Assembly (NCBI GenBank): GCA_900756155.1 | Contig: CAAEJV010000030.1 | Coordinates: 62,001 to 126,000, forward strand | Reading direction: 5' to 3' | Length of the DNA: 64,000 nucleotides | DNA from: Pasteurellaceae bacterium | GTDB lineage: Bacteria; Pseudomonadota; Gammaproteobacteria; Enterobacterales; Pasteurellaceae | In this document: piece after piece, positions 50,419 through 60,085 of the stretch | How positions within the stretch are numbered: position 1 is the first letter of the stretch | How the letters are laid out: each line of letters begins with the position of its first letter | Position numbers and translations under genes: made by a program | The notes under the pieces: generated by a model | Databases searched by the model: none | Told to the model about the DNA's origin: nothing | What the model saw: the letters and a program-made list of their open reading frames with translations, nothing else

Positions 50419-52545
50419 ATGAACGCTTTCTTCGTGATTAAGCGTGATGGTTCACGAATTGGGTTTGACCTACAACGTATTACTAATGCAATCAAAAAAG
50501 CAGCAAGTGCGGTCAATATTGTTGATGAAATTTATATCCATGATCTGAGCCAGCAGATTAATACTGAAATTTTTAGCCATTATCAGCATGAAATTGATAT
50601 CAACCAGATTCAAAAAATCGTCGAAGATCACTTAATGACAAGCAAGTATCCCCAAATTGCACGTGCCTATATTGAATATCGTCACGATCGTGACCTGGCA
50701 CGTGAAAAACGCAGCCAATTAACCAAAGAAATTGAAGGGCTGATTGAGCAAAGCAACGTGGAATTGCTTAATGAAAACGCAAATAAAGATGCGAAAGTTA
50801 TTCCTACCCAACGTGATTTACTGGCGGGTATTGTGGCAAAACATTATGCCAAACGTCATATTCTGCCAAGAGATGTTGTTGAAGCCCATGAAAAAGGGGA
50901 AATCCACTATCACGACTTAGATTATGCGCCATTTTTCCCAATGTTTAACTGCATGCTCGTTGATCTAAAAGGCATGCTTTCTCATGGCTTTAAAATGGGT
51001 AATGCAGAAATTGAACCACCGAAATCTATCGGCACAGCAACAGCAGTTACCGCACAAATTATTGCTCAAGTAGCCAGCCATATTTATGGCGGTACAACCA
51101 TTAATCGTATTGATGAAGTACTTGCACCTTATGTTCAACTCAGCTTTGAAAAACATTTGAAAAATGCCGCCCAATGGCAAATTCCGGATGCGGAAGGTTA
51201 TGCGAAAGCGCTAATTGAAAAAGAATGTTTTGATGCGTTCCAATCCCTTGAATATGAAGTCAATACGCTCCATACATCAAATGGTCAAACGCCATTTGTT
51301 ACCTTTGGTTTTGGCTTAGGTACAAGTTGGCAAGAACGGTTAATTCAGCAATCGATTTTGAAAAACCGTATTCGTGGCTTGGGTAAAAATCATAAAACGC
51401 CCGTCTTCCCTAAACTGGTCTTTACCATTAAAAAAGGCGTGAACCAAAACGAACAAGATCCAAACTATGACATTAAAAAACTGGCATTAGAATGCGCTTC
51501 AAAACGCATGTATCCAGATATTTTAAACTATGATCAAGTGGTTAAAGTCACTGGCTCATTCAAAGCCCCAATGGGTTGTCGTAGCTTCTTGGGTGCTTAT
51601 GAAGAAAACGGTCATGAAGTGCATGATGGTCGCAATAATTTAGGCGTGGTAAGTCTGAATCTGCCTCGCATTGCTCTGGAAGCACAAGGAAATGAAGAAA
51701 AATTCTACCGCACTTTAGATGAACGCTTAGCCCTCGCGAAGAAAGCCTTACTTACCCGTATTGCGCGCTTAGAAAATACCAAAGCTCGTGTCGCGCCAAT
51801 TCTCTATATGGAAGGCGCTTGCGGCGTTCGACTAAAAGCCGATGATAATGTTGCGGATATTTTCAAAAATGGACGAGCATCAATTTCTTTAGGCTATATT
51901 GGCATTCATGAAACCATCAATGCACTGTATAAAAAGGGACATATTTTTGACGATGAACAACTGCGTGAAAAAGGCATCGCGATTGTGCGTCATTTAAATG
52001 AAGCGGTGAAACAATGGCAGAAAGAAACGGGTTATGCATTTAGCCTTTATTCCACACCTAGTGAAAACTTGTGTGATCGTTTCTGCCGTTTAGATACCAA
52101 ACAATTTGGTGTCATTGACGGCGTTACCGATAAAGGCTACTACACTAACAGCTATCACTTAGATGTAGAGAAAAAAGTGAATCCATACGATAAATTAGAC
52201 TTTGAAATGCCTTATCCTGAATTAGCGAGTGGCGGCTTTATCTGTTATGGTGAATACCCAAACATTCAACATAACCTGAAAGCACTCGAAGATGTGTGGG
52301 ATTATAGCTACGATCGTGTGCCTTATTACGGCACCAACACGCCAATTGATGAATGTTATGAATGTGGTTTCACAGGAGAATTTAATTGCACAAGCAAAGG
52401 CTTTGTTTGTCCGAAATGTGGCAATCATGACAGTGCAAAAGTCTCCGTAACCCGACGAGTTTGTGGTTATCTCGGTAGCCCTGATGCTCGTCCATTCAAC
52501 GCTGGCAAACAGGAAGAAGTAAAACGTCGAGTGAAACACCTATAA
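50419..52545 (+). CDS. nrdD: Anaerobic ribonucleoside-triphosphate reductase NrdD
   Basis: 708 residues. N-terminal ATP-cone (VIKRDGSRIGFDLQRITNAI), ten-stranded barrel core with SGGFICYGEYPN, zinc-binding cysteine pairs CYEC and CPKC near 645-670, and the glycyl-radical segment RVCGYLGSPDARPFNAG with G683. NrdD reduces NTPs to dNTPs without oxygen, using formate, after activation by NrdG (here at 62068, not adjacent). Start follows ACAGGAGTC. Upstream are FNR, Fur-like and NrdR sites. Confidence 0.98.
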   Translation: MNAFFVIKRDGSRIGFDLQRITNAIKKAASAVNIVDEIYIHDLSQQINTEIFSHYQHEIDINQIQKIVEDHLMTSKYPQIARAYIEYRHDRDLAREKRSQLTKEIEGLIEQSNVELLNENANKDAKVIPTQRDLLAGIVAKHYAKRHILPRDVVEAHEKGEIHYHDLDYAPFFPMFNCMLVDLKGMLSHGFKMGNAEIEPPKSIGTATAVTAQIIAQVASHIYGGTTINRIDEVLAPYVQLSFEKHLKNAAQWQIPDAEGYAKALIEKECFDAFQSLEYEVNTLHTSNGQTPFVTFGFGLGTSWQERLIQQSILKNRIRGLGKNHKTPVFPKLVFTIKKGVNQNEQDPNYDIKKLALECASKRMYPDILNYDQVVKVTGSFKAPMGCRSFLGAYEENGHEVHDGRNNLGVVSLNLPRIALEAQGNEEKFYRTLDERLALAKKALLTRIARLENTKARVAPILYMEGACGVRLKADDNVADIFKNGRASISLGYIGIHETINALYKKGHIFDDEQLREKGIAIVRHLNEAVKQWQKETGYAFSLYSTPSENLCDRFCRLDTKQFGVIDGVTDKGYYTNSYHLDVEKKVNPYDKLDFEMPYPELASGGFICYGEYPNIQHNLKALEDVWDYSYDRVPYYGTNTPIDECYECGFTGEFNCTSKGFVCPKCGNHDSAKVSVTRRVCGYLGSPDARPFNAGKQEEVKRRVKHL

Positions 52546-52566
52546 TGTTGTAACATTGATTATGAT

Positions 52567-52596
52567 AAAATAGCTCATCAAAGGTGAGCTATTTTT
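52567..52596 (+). terminator. Terminator of nrdD
   Basis: AAAATAGCTCA and TGAGCTATTTT form an 11-base perfect stem with a 7-base loop, followed by TATTTT. Confidence 0.88.
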
Positions 52597-52619
52597 ATTT
52601 TAATAAAGAAGGAAATACC

Positions 52620-53201
52620 ATGCCAACACTTGCTCAAATTACCCAATCCATCATGCAAGATCCCGATAATCAATCCTTTACCGCAAAAGGTATCGAACCG
52701 CTTTTTGCTGCGCCAACTACCGCTCGTATTAATATTGTCGGACAAGCCCCAGGAATTAAAGCGCAAGAAAGTCGTTTATATTGGAATGATAAAAGCGGTG
52801 ATCGCCTGCGAGAATGGCTGGGCGTGGATCGTGATACCTTTTATCACTCCGGTATGTTTGCCGTCATTCCGATGGATTTTTATTACCCAGGCAAAGGCAA
52901 ATCGGGTGATTTACCACCGCGCAAAGGTTTTGCGGAAAAATGGCATCCAGCAATTCTCGCTAATTTACCCAATATTGAGCTGACCATTCTCATTGGACAA
53001 TATGCACAAAAATACTATTTGCCAGAAAATAATCTTAATGTAACGGAGACTGTTCAGCATTTTCGTGATTTTCTCCCTCACTTTCTCCCGCTCGTTCACC
53101 CTTCTCCACGCAACCAAATTTGGCTCAAGAAAAATCCGTGGTTTGAACAAGAGATTGTGCCGACATTACAAAAGCAAGTAAAAGCGATTTTATCTCGTTA
53201 A
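52620..53201 (+). CDS. Uracil-DNA glycosylase superfamily protein
   Basis: 193 residues from the ATG at 52620, preceded by AAGAAGGAAAT; a longer reading begins inside the nrdD terminator. UDG-fold motifs: INIVGQAPGIKAQES (motif A, GQAPG) and LVHPSPRN (motif B, HPSPRN), with LIGQYAQKYYL between. It belongs to the short UDG-like branch distinct from Ung, with uncertain base specificity. It may excise damaged bases; activity is unproven. Confidence 0.8.
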   Translation: MPTLAQITQSIMQDPDNQSFTAKGIEPLFAAPTTARINIVGQAPGIKAQESRLYWNDKSGDRLREWLGVDRDTFYHSGMFAVIPMDFYYPGKGKSGDLPPRKGFAEKWHPAILANLPNIELTILIGQYAQKYYLPENNLNVTETVQHFRDFLPHFLPLVHPSPRNQIWLKKNPWFEQEIVPTLQKQVKAILSR

Positions 53202-53217
53202 ATTGATATTCAATTAT

Positions 53218-53258
53218 GAAGTGCGGTCAAAAATCTTCTGATTTTGACCGCACTTTTC
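53218..53258 (+). terminator. Uptake-signal dyad terminator
   Basis: AAGTGCGGTCAAAA and TTTTGACCGCACTT enclose a loop, followed by TTCTTT. Signals at 53219-53227 and 53247-53255. It ends the UDG-family gene. Confidence 0.88.
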
Positions 53259-53346
53259 TTTAATACTAATCAATTTTTAGTATGCCTTATTTTCTGACTG
53301 GGCCTGTTATGCTACAATCGCCAGCCTTAAAAATATAGGAAAAAAT

Positions 53347-54744
53347 ATGCAAGTAATATCTGTCACAAAATCTCAGCGAAAAACATGGAATAAACAAACT
53401 ATTATATTCCTTTCTGATGTAGCTCTCTTTTTTATTCTACTCAATACACTTCCTTTTGAACCTGCTGCGAATAAAGGATTATCTTTACTCGCATTTGTGG
53501 CCATTCTATGGCTCACCGAAGCAGTTAGTGTAACCATCACTGCATTATTCGTTCCAATTCTATCTGTTCTATTAGGATTAGCTGATAGTCGTGAAGCCCT
53601 AGTTGCCTTTGCAGATCCGACCATTTTCTTATTTTTTGGTGGTTTTGCGCTTGCAACCGCATTAAATGTACAAAAAATAGATCAAATGATCGCTAATAAA
53701 ATCATGCAGTTAGCGCGGGGGCGGTTATCTGTTGCTGTACTCTATTTATTCGTCGCTACAGCATTTTTATCCATGTGGATGAGCAATACCGCTACTGCTG
53801 CAATGATGATCCCACTGTCAATGACTATTTTAAGTCAGTTAGACCGTAATAAAGATCACAATACTTATGTATTTGTATTATTAGGCATTGCTTATAGTGC
53901 TACCATCGGTGGCATGGGAACCCTTGTAGGTAGCCCGCCGAATGCCATTGCAGCCTCTCAACTTCATTTAGGTTTTGCTGACTGGTTAATGTATGGCACG
54001 CCAGTGATGTTAATTTTATTCCCGCTTATTATTGGTTGGTTATATCTTGTATTTAAACCCAAATTAGGCCTTCATTTTGCTGCTGAATTTGAAAAAATTC
54101 ACATGACCAAACAACGTGTTTTAACGTTGATTATTTTTATCACCGTAGCGATTCTTTGGATTTTTGGTGGGTACCTCAACCCAATTATTTCTCAATCATT
54201 GGGTTTACCAAAACCAATTGGCAGTTTTGACAGTATGGTTGCACTCTCCGCTGCGATTGTCATTTGTGTAACCGGGATCGCAAGTTGGAAAGAAGTACAA
54301 GAAAATACAGAATGGGGTGTACTGTTCCTTTTTGGTGGCGGTTTAACCTTAAGCTCAGTATTGACTCAATCTGGCGCAAGCAAAATCATGGCAGATGGCA
54401 TTGTCTTCATCATTGAAGGAGGCCACTACTATGTGATGGCATTAATTGTTGCAGCCTTTATTGTCTGCTTGACTGAATTTACATCAAACACAGCAAGCGC
54501 TGCCTTACTCGTCCCAATCTTTATTTCTATCGCACAAGCCCTGAATATACCACCGCTTGGTTTTGCGATGATTATCGGCCTAGGGGCATCTTGTGCCTTT
54601 ATGATGCCGGTCGGTACACCACCGAATGCGATTGTGTACTCAACAGGTTTTGTTAAACAATCAGAAATGATCCGCGTGGGTAAATTTATTGATTTAACCT
54701 GTATGGTCATTATTGCAACCATTGCTTATCTGTTCTGGATGTAG
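53347..54744 (+). CDS. DASS-family (SLC13) anion:Na+ symporter, probably dicarboxylate
   Basis: 465 residues with 11 or more membrane segments. The two SNT signature motifs are present, SMWMSNTATAAMMIP near 140-155 and TEFTSNTASAALLVP near 380-395, as in VcINDY. GTLVGSPPNAIAA and GTPPNAIVYSTGF are the paired substrate loops. It likely imports C4-dicarboxylates or related anions with sodium. H. influenzae has a close relative. Flanked by dyad terminators on both sides, so monocistronic. Confidence 0.88.
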   Translation: MQVISVTKSQRKTWNKQTIIFLSDVALFFILLNTLPFEPAANKGLSLLAFVAILWLTEAVSVTITALFVPILSVLLGLADSREALVAFADPTIFLFFGGFALATALNVQKIDQMIANKIMQLARGRLSVAVLYLFVATAFLSMWMSNTATAAMMIPLSMTILSQLDRNKDHNTYVFVLLGIAYSATIGGMGTLVGSPPNAIAASQLHLGFADWLMYGTPVMLILFPLIIGWLYLVFKPKLGLHFAAEFEKIHMTKQRVLTLIIFITVAILWIFGGYLNPIISQSLGLPKPIGSFDSMVALSAAIVICVTGIASWKEVQENTEWGVLFLFGGGLTLSSVLTQSGASKIMADGIVFIIEGGHYYVMALIVAAFIVCLTEFTSNTASAALLVPIFISIAQALNIPPLGFAMIIGLGASCAFMMPVGTPPNAIVYSTGFVKQSEMIRVGKFIDLTCMVIIATIAYLFWM

Positions 54745-54757
54745 CCTTTAAATCAAA

Positions 54758-54803
54758 CAAGTGCGGTTGAAAATAACGTAATTTTTTAACCGCACTTTTT
54801 TTA
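54758..54803 (+). terminator. Uptake-signal dyad terminator of the DASS gene
   Basis: Signals at 54759-54767 and 54789-54797 face each other; AAGTGCGGTT pairs with AACCGCACTT, followed by TTTTTTATTTT. Confidence 0.88.
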
Positions 54804-54811
54804 TTTTCTTT

Positions 54812-54849
54812 ACGCAAACGTTTGCGGTGAATAAAAATTAACGTATAAT
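54812..54849 (+). promoter_or_regulatory. PurR box overlapping the promoter of the NCS2 permease gene
   Basis: ACGCAAACGTTTGCGG at 54812-54827 matches the PurR operator ACGCAAACGTTTGCGT at 15 of 16. It covers the -35 (TTGCGG, 54822-54827); the -10 TATAAT is at 54844-54849 after a 16-base spacer. PurR with hypoxanthine or guanine should repress. Confidence 0.85.
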
Positions 54850-54880
54850 TCGCACAATTTTTTTTACTTAGGGAAACCAA

Positions 54881-56197
54881 ATGAATAACAACCTGCTTTA
54901 TACGGTGGAAGACAAACCACCTTTCGGATTGAGTTTACTCCTTGCCGCACAACATTTACTTGCTGCACTAGGGGGAATTATTGCCGTACCATTAGTCATT
55001 GGTAACGTCTTAAAATTACCTACCGAAGACACCATTACGCTAGTGAATGCTGCACTCTTGATTTCTGGTGTGGTAACGGTTATCCAATGTAAAGGATTAG
55101 GACCTGTGGGTATTCGTTTACCAAGTGTAATGGGGACCAGTTTTACTTTCGTTGCTGCTGCACTTGCCATCGGTTTCAGTGAATATGGCATCGCTGGTAT
55201 ATTAGGCTCTTCTCTCATTGGTTCCTTAGTGATGATTATCGGCAGTTTCTTCATGCCATATATTCGTAAATTGTTCCCACCACTTGTGACAGGGACTGTT
55301 GTCATGATGATCGGCTTAAGCCTGATTCCAGTTGCGGTTGACTGGTTTGCAGGTGGTCAACGTGGTGATGCGAATTATGCGACGCCAGAAAATTTAATGA
55401 TGGCGAGCTTTGTCTTAGTGATCGTGGTCGCTCTCGTGCAATGGGGTAAAGGTATTTTCTCTGCAGCCGCCATCGTTATTGGGATGATGACTGGTTATCT
55501 CGTTTGTTTAGCCATGGGCTGGGTAAGCTTTGAAGGCGTAAAACAAGCACAAACTTTCGCGATTCCACAACCACTACACTTTGGTTTAGCCTTCCCAATT
55601 TCAGGCATTATCGGTATGTCTATTGCCTATTTAGTAACTATTGTTGAATCAAGTGGTAACTTCTTAGCCCTAGGTAATGCTACCAAAACCGAAATCACCG
55701 GCAGACATTTACGCGGCGGGGTTTTAGCCGATGGTTTAGGCTCTGCTTTAGCCGCCATTATGTCCACCACGCCATTCTCATCATTCTCACAAAACATTGG
55801 TGTCATTTCTCTAACGGGCGTGGCAAGCCGTCACGTGGTTGCACTAACCGGTGTACTTCTCGCTTTAGCCGGTTTATTCCCTGTATTCGGTGCATTAATT
55901 GTTTCAATTCCATTGCCTGTATTAGGCGGTGCAGGCTTAATGATGTTTGCAATGATTATCGCGGCTGGTATCCAAATGTTGGATAAAGTGGCTCGTAGCA
56001 AACGTAATGGTTTAATCATCGCCATTTCTATTGGTTGTGGCTTAGCCGTGACGACTCGTCCTGAATTGCTTGATAAATTACCGCACTTTTTCAAAGAAGT
56101 GCTCGGTTCAGGCATTACCGTAGGTTCATTACTTGCCTTAATTCTTAACCTCGTGCTTCCTGAAGATAAAGTGGAAGAAACAAAAGAATCAAAATAG
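54881..56197 (+). CDS. NCS2 (NAT) family nucleobase permease, probably purine/xanthine
   Basis: 438 residues, about 14 membrane segments. LLYTVEDKPPFGLSLLLAAQ opens it like XanP/XanQ of E. coli (LEDRPP). NAT signature in FSQNIGVISLTGVASRHV, substrate-site glutamate in TIVESSGNFLALG. It is longer than UraA-type uracil carriers. The PurR operator over its promoter supports a purine substrate, such as xanthine, urate, guanine or hypoxanthine. Specificity cannot be set by eye. Terminator at 56207-56231. Confidence 0.85.
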   Translation: MNNNLLYTVEDKPPFGLSLLLAAQHLLAALGGIIAVPLVIGNVLKLPTEDTITLVNAALLISGVVTVIQCKGLGPVGIRLPSVMGTSFTFVAAALAIGFSEYGIAGILGSSLIGSLVMIIGSFFMPYIRKLFPPLVTGTVVMMIGLSLIPVAVDWFAGGQRGDANYATPENLMMASFVLVIVVALVQWGKGIFSAAAIVIGMMTGYLVCLAMGWVSFEGVKQAQTFAIPQPLHFGLAFPISGIIGMSIAYLVTIVESSGNFLALGNATKTEITGRHLRGGVLADGLGSALAAIMSTTPFSSFSQNIGVISLTGVASRHVVALTGVLLALAGLFPVFGALIVSIPLPVLGGAGLMMFAMIIAAGIQMLDKVARSKRNGLIIAISIGCGLAVTTRPELLDKLPHFFKEVLGSGITVGSLLALILNLVLPEDKVEETKESK

Positions 56198-56206
56198 ATA
56201 GCGAAT

Positions 56207-56231
56207 AAGGGCAGGTTAACACTGCCCTTTT
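56207..56231 (+). terminator. Terminator of the nucleobase permease gene
   Basis: AAGGGCAG and CTGCCCTT with a 7-base loop, then TTCCTG. Located 10 bases after the stop. Confidence 0.8.
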
Positions 56232-56305
56232 CCTGTAAAACATTTCTAAAACTGACCGCACTTTGTTAAAATCAGGCATCATTTTCCATTTATGAAGGAA
56301 TAAAA

Positions 56306-57163
56306 ATGGCAGATTTACCTTTCTTCGTTGAGCTCAACGAACAAAATCTAACTGAAACGTTGCAACGTTCTGTCGAAACCCCGCTTGTCATTAACTTTTA
56401 TGCACCAAGCCATAAAGAATCAGCTGATTTTGCAAAAGTCTTACAACGTGTTGCAGAACAATACAAAGGACAATTTATCCTCGGCTTAGTGAATTGTGAG
56501 ACTGAGCAAATGATTGCCGCACAATTTCGTATTCAAGCGTTACCAACAACCTATCTTTTCAAAGAGGCACAAGCAATAGATGCCTTCCCAGGCGCATTAG
56601 ATGAAGCCAGCTTATTGCAACGTTTGAGTGCCATTTTGCCAAAAGAAGAAGATTTAAAATTCCAAAAAGCCTTGGATTTTTTACAAGTAGAAGATTACAA
56701 CTCCGCCCTTCCATTACTGAAAGAGGCTTGGGAACTTTCAGATAAGAAAAACAGCGATGTCGCGTTACTTTATGCAGAAACTTACATTGCCATGAAGAAA
56801 ACTGAGCCAGCGGCAGATATTTTAGCGCAAATCCCTATTCAGGATCGCGATAGCCGTTGGCATGGATTACAGGCGCAGATCGAACTTTTAATTAAAGCGG
56901 CTGATACGCCCGAAATTCAGCAATTACAAGCGGATTATGCAAAAAATCCAACACCTGAAATTGCGTTGAAATTGGCAGTTCAGCTACATCAGGCTAATCG
57001 AAACGACGAAGCATTGGATTTATTATTTAGCATTCTTAAGCAAGATCTTTCTGCGGAAAATGGTGAGGTAAAACAACAGTTCTTATCTATTTTATCAGCC
57101 ATTGGCAATGCGGATCCTATCACCAATAAATATCGCCGATTGCTGTATTCATTGCTTTACTAA
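56306..57163 (+). CDS. cnoX: Thioredoxin-fold chaperedoxin CnoX (YbbN) without a redox CxxC
   Basis: 285 residues: thioredoxin domain (about 5-110) then TPR-like helices (about 120-285). At the active-site position after NFYAPS it has SHKE instead of CxxC, so it cannot act as a disulfide reductase; E. coli CnoX also lacks a full CxxC. CnoX is a holdase that hands clients to GroEL or DnaK, activated by hypochlorite in E. coli. It precedes trxB, a conserved order. AAGGAATAAAA before the ATG. Confidence 0.9.
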   Translation: MADLPFFVELNEQNLTETLQRSVETPLVINFYAPSHKESADFAKVLQRVAEQYKGQFILGLVNCETEQMIAAQFRIQALPTTYLFKEAQAIDAFPGALDEASLLQRLSAILPKEEDLKFQKALDFLQVEDYNSALPLLKEAWELSDKKNSDVALLYAETYIAMKKTEPAADILAQIPIQDRDSRWHGLQAQIELLIKAADTPEIQQLQADYAKNPTPEIALKLAVQLHQANRNDEALDLLFSILKQDLSAENGEVKQQFLSILSAIGNADPITNKYRRLLYSLLY

Positions 57164-57252
57164 TACAATCAACTATTTTTTTATGCATGAAGGCTTTATA
57201 ATGAACGAATTCCAAAAGCCTCATGCTTTATTTTATAAACAAAGGATTCTTT

Positions 57253-58206
57253 ATGTCAGACGTTAAACACAGCAAATTATTAATTTTAGGTTCAGGCCCT
57301 GCAGGTTATACCGCCGCTATTTATGCTGCACGTGCAAACTTAAAACCTGTTTTAGTGACCGGTCTTCAACAAGGCGGGCAACTTACTACCACAGATGAAA
57401 TTGAAAACTGGCCGGGTGATTTTGAAATGACCACTGGCCCAGGTTTAATGCAACGTATGTTGCAACACGCTGAAAAATTTGAAACCGAAATCGTATTTGA
57501 TCATATCAATAAAGTCGATTTATCTTCTCGCCCATTCAAACTTTATGGCGATATGCAAACCTTCACATGTGATGCATTAATCATCGCAACAGGGGCATCA
57601 GCACGTTATATCGGGTTAGAATCTGAAACCGCTTATAAAGGCCGCGGCGTTTCAGCTTGCGCTACCTGTGATGGTTTCTTCTATCGTAATAAACCAGTTG
57701 CCGTTGTCGGTGGCGGAAATACCGCCGTTGAAGAAGCGCTTTACTTAGCAAATATTGCCTCTGAAGTACATTTAATCCACCGTCGCGATAGTTTCCGTGC
57801 GGAAAAAATCTTAATCGATCGCTTATACAAAAAAGTCGAAGAAGGCAAAATCGTGCTTCATACTGACCGCACTTTGAATGAAGTATTAGGCGATAACATG
57901 GGCGTAACCGGTGTACGTTTAGAAAATGTGAAAACTGGCGAAAAAGAAGACGTGAAATTAGACGGTTTATTTATTGCTATCGGTCATGCACCAAACACTG
58001 AAATTTTCCAAGGTCAGCTTGAACTTAATAATGGTTATATTGTGGTTAAATCAGGTCTTGAAGGCAATGCAACAGCGACCTCTGTAGAAGGCGTATTTGC
58101 GGCAGGTGATGTGATGGATCACAACTATCGCCAAGCCATTACTTCAGCAGGAACAGGCTGTATGGCAGCATTAGATGCTGAACGTTATTTAGATGCACAA
58201 GAATAA
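57253..58206 (+). CDS. trxB: Thioredoxin reductase TrxB
   Basis: 317 residues from the ATG at 57253, with AAAGGATTCTTT before it; the ten-residue longer reading lacks a ribosome site. FAD loop GSGPAGYTAAIYAARA, redox cysteines C136 and C139 in ACATCDGFF, NADPH loop GGGNTAVEEALYL, and the C-terminal FAD GVFAAGDVMDH. It reduces thioredoxin with NADPH. It may also serve the 2-Cys peroxiredoxin at 18792 via thioredoxin. Confidence 0.97.
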   Translation: MSDVKHSKLLILGSGPAGYTAAIYAARANLKPVLVTGLQQGGQLTTTDEIENWPGDFEMTTGPGLMQRMLQHAEKFETEIVFDHINKVDLSSRPFKLYGDMQTFTCDALIIATGASARYIGLESETAYKGRGVSACATCDGFFYRNKPVAVVGGGNTAVEEALYLANIASEVHLIHRRDSFRAEKILIDRLYKKVEEGKIVLHTDRTLNEVLGDNMGVTGVRLENVKTGEKEDVKLDGLFIAIGHAPNTEIFQGQLELNNGYIVVKSGLEGNATATSVEGVFAAGDVMDHNYRQAITSAGTGCMAALDAERYLDAQE

Positions 58207-58226
58207 GTGCGCTAAATTCTCATGTA

Positions 58227-58260
58227 AGGTGCGTAAAACAAGGTTTCACGCACCTATTAT
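58227..58260 (+). terminator. Probable terminator of trxB
   Basis: AGGTGCGT and ACGCACCT form an 8-base stem with a 13-base loop, followed by ATTATTTTT. It separates trxB from cydD. Confidence 0.7.
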
Positions 58261-58324
58261 TTTTCAAAGGTAGATTTTTTTAATCATCCACCCAACTCAT
58301 CCTATCCTAGGATAAATAAAAACA

Positions 58325-60085
58325 ATGGACAAACTTCGCCAAAAATATTTACAAAAATGGCTTCGTGCGCAGCAACAACCTGTTAAAAAATTAATGCGCA
58401 CCAATATTGCCCTTGCCACACTTTCCTCCTTAATTCTTGTGGCTCAAACCTATTTTCTTGCGACATTGCTCGACAAGCTCATTATGCAAAATGTCGATCG
58501 CGCTGAACTGGTTCCCTATTTTATTGCATTAATCATTACTTTTGCTTTACGTGCGGTCATTTTATGGCTACGCGAAAAAATTGGCTTTAAAGCAGGTCGA
58601 TTACTACGCAATCATATGCGCCAAAAAATCTTAGATAAAATCCATCAAGTTGGACCCGCAACCATCAATAACAAACCAGCTGGAAGCTGGGCAAGTATCA
58701 TGCTTGAACAAGTGGAAAATCTGCATAATTTCTATGCACGATTCTTACCACAACAAAGTTTGTCTGCCATTGTACCAATGGTGATTTTAATTGCCGTATT
58801 CCCGCTCAACTGGGCGGCTGGACTGATTTTGATGATCACTGCACCGCTTGTACCTATTTTTATGATTCTGGTAGGGATTGCGGCGGCAGACAGTAGTCAA
58901 AAAAATATGGCTACCCTTTCTCGCTTGAGTGCACAATTCTTGGATCGCTTACGTGGTTTAGAAACCTTGCGTCTTTTCAACCGCACTTCAGAACAAACTC
59001 AACATATTGAAAATACAACAGAAGACTTCCGTGAAACAACCATGGCTGTACTTAAAATGGCGTTTCTCTCTTCTGCCGTGTTAGAGTTTTTCACCTCCAT
59101 TTCCATTGCTTTAATGGCGGTGTACTTTGGTTTTAGCTATTTAGGCCAAGTCGAATTTGGTACTTATGGCACCACGCTAACCTTATTTACCGGCTTTTTC
59201 TGCTTAATTCTGGCGCCAGAGTTTTATCAACCATTGCGAGATCTCGGGACTTACTATCACGATCGTGCAGCTGGTATTGGTGCAGCTGATGCCATTGTCG
59301 ATTTCTTAGAAGCAGATTATTTAATTGCCCATCAAGGCAATGAACAAATTCCAGCACAAAGTGCGGTCGAAATTCAGGCTGAAAATTTAGTAGCGCTTTC
59401 TCCACAAGGTCAACCATTAACTAAGCCTCTTTCATTCCATATTCCGAAAGAAAGCCATATTGCTCTTGTCGGCCAAAGTGGTGCAGGAAAAACCTCTTTA
59501 ATCAACGTATTACTCGGTTTCTTGCCTTATGAAGGCAGCTTAAAAATTAACGGTGTAGAACTTAATCAAAGCCGTTTAAGCGACTGGCGTAAACAAATTG
59601 CTTGGGTAGGTCAAAACCCATTACTACTACAAGGTAGCATCAAAGAAAATCTACTTTTAGGCGATATTCAAGCAACTGATGAGCAAATTGAGCAAGCCTT
59701 GATTTCTGCCCAAGCGAAAGAGTTTACCGATAAATTAGGCTTGGATAGCGAAATTAAAGATGGTGGCATTGGTGTATCCGTAGGACAAGCTCAACGCTTA
59801 GCTATCGCTCGCGCTTTACTGCGCAAAGGCAATTTATTATTACTCGATGAGCCAACAGCCAGCCTGGATGCTCAGTCTGAAAATCTGGTACTTGCTGCCC
59901 TTGCAAAAATGAGCCATAACCAAACGACCTTAATGATCACACACCGTATTGAAGATCTAAAACAATGTGACAATATTTTTGTGATGCAAGAAGGTGAAAT
60001 TGTTCAACAAGGGCATTTCAACCAATTAAAAGATCAAGGCTTCTTTGCCGAATTATTGGCTCAACGAAAAGAGGATATTCAATAA
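58325..60085 (+). CDS. cydD: Cysteine/glutathione ABC exporter subunit CydD
   Basis: 586 residues: six-helix transmembrane domain then nucleotide-binding domain. Walker A VGQSGAGKTSL, a CydD-type degenerate signature VSVGQAQRLAIARAL instead of LSGGQ, Walker B LLLLDEPTASLD. With CydC it exports cysteine and glutathione to the periplasm, needed for assembly of cytochrome bd oxidase. Its stop shares a base with the cydC start. Confidence 0.95.
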   Translation: MDKLRQKYLQKWLRAQQQPVKKLMRTNIALATLSSLILVAQTYFLATLLDKLIMQNVDRAELVPYFIALIITFALRAVILWLREKIGFKAGRLLRNHMRQKILDKIHQVGPATINNKPAGSWASIMLEQVENLHNFYARFLPQQSLSAIVPMVILIAVFPLNWAAGLILMITAPLVPIFMILVGIAAADSSQKNMATLSRLSAQFLDRLRGLETLRLFNRTSEQTQHIENTTEDFRETTMAVLKMAFLSSAVLEFFTSISIALMAVYFGFSYLGQVEFGTYGTTLTLFTGFFCLILAPEFYQPLRDLGTYYHDRAAGIGAADAIVDFLEADYLIAHQGNEQIPAQSAVEIQAENLVALSPQGQPLTKPLSFHIPKESHIALVGQSGAGKTSLINVLLGFLPYEGSLKINGVELNQSRLSDWRKQIAWVGQNPLLLQGSIKENLLLGDIQATDEQIEQALISAQAKEFTDKLGLDSEIKDGGIGVSVGQAQRLAIARALLRKGNLLLLDEPTASLDAQSENLVLAALAKMSHNQTTLMITHRIEDLKQCDNIFVMQEGEIVQQGHFNQLKDQGFFAELLAQRKEDIQ

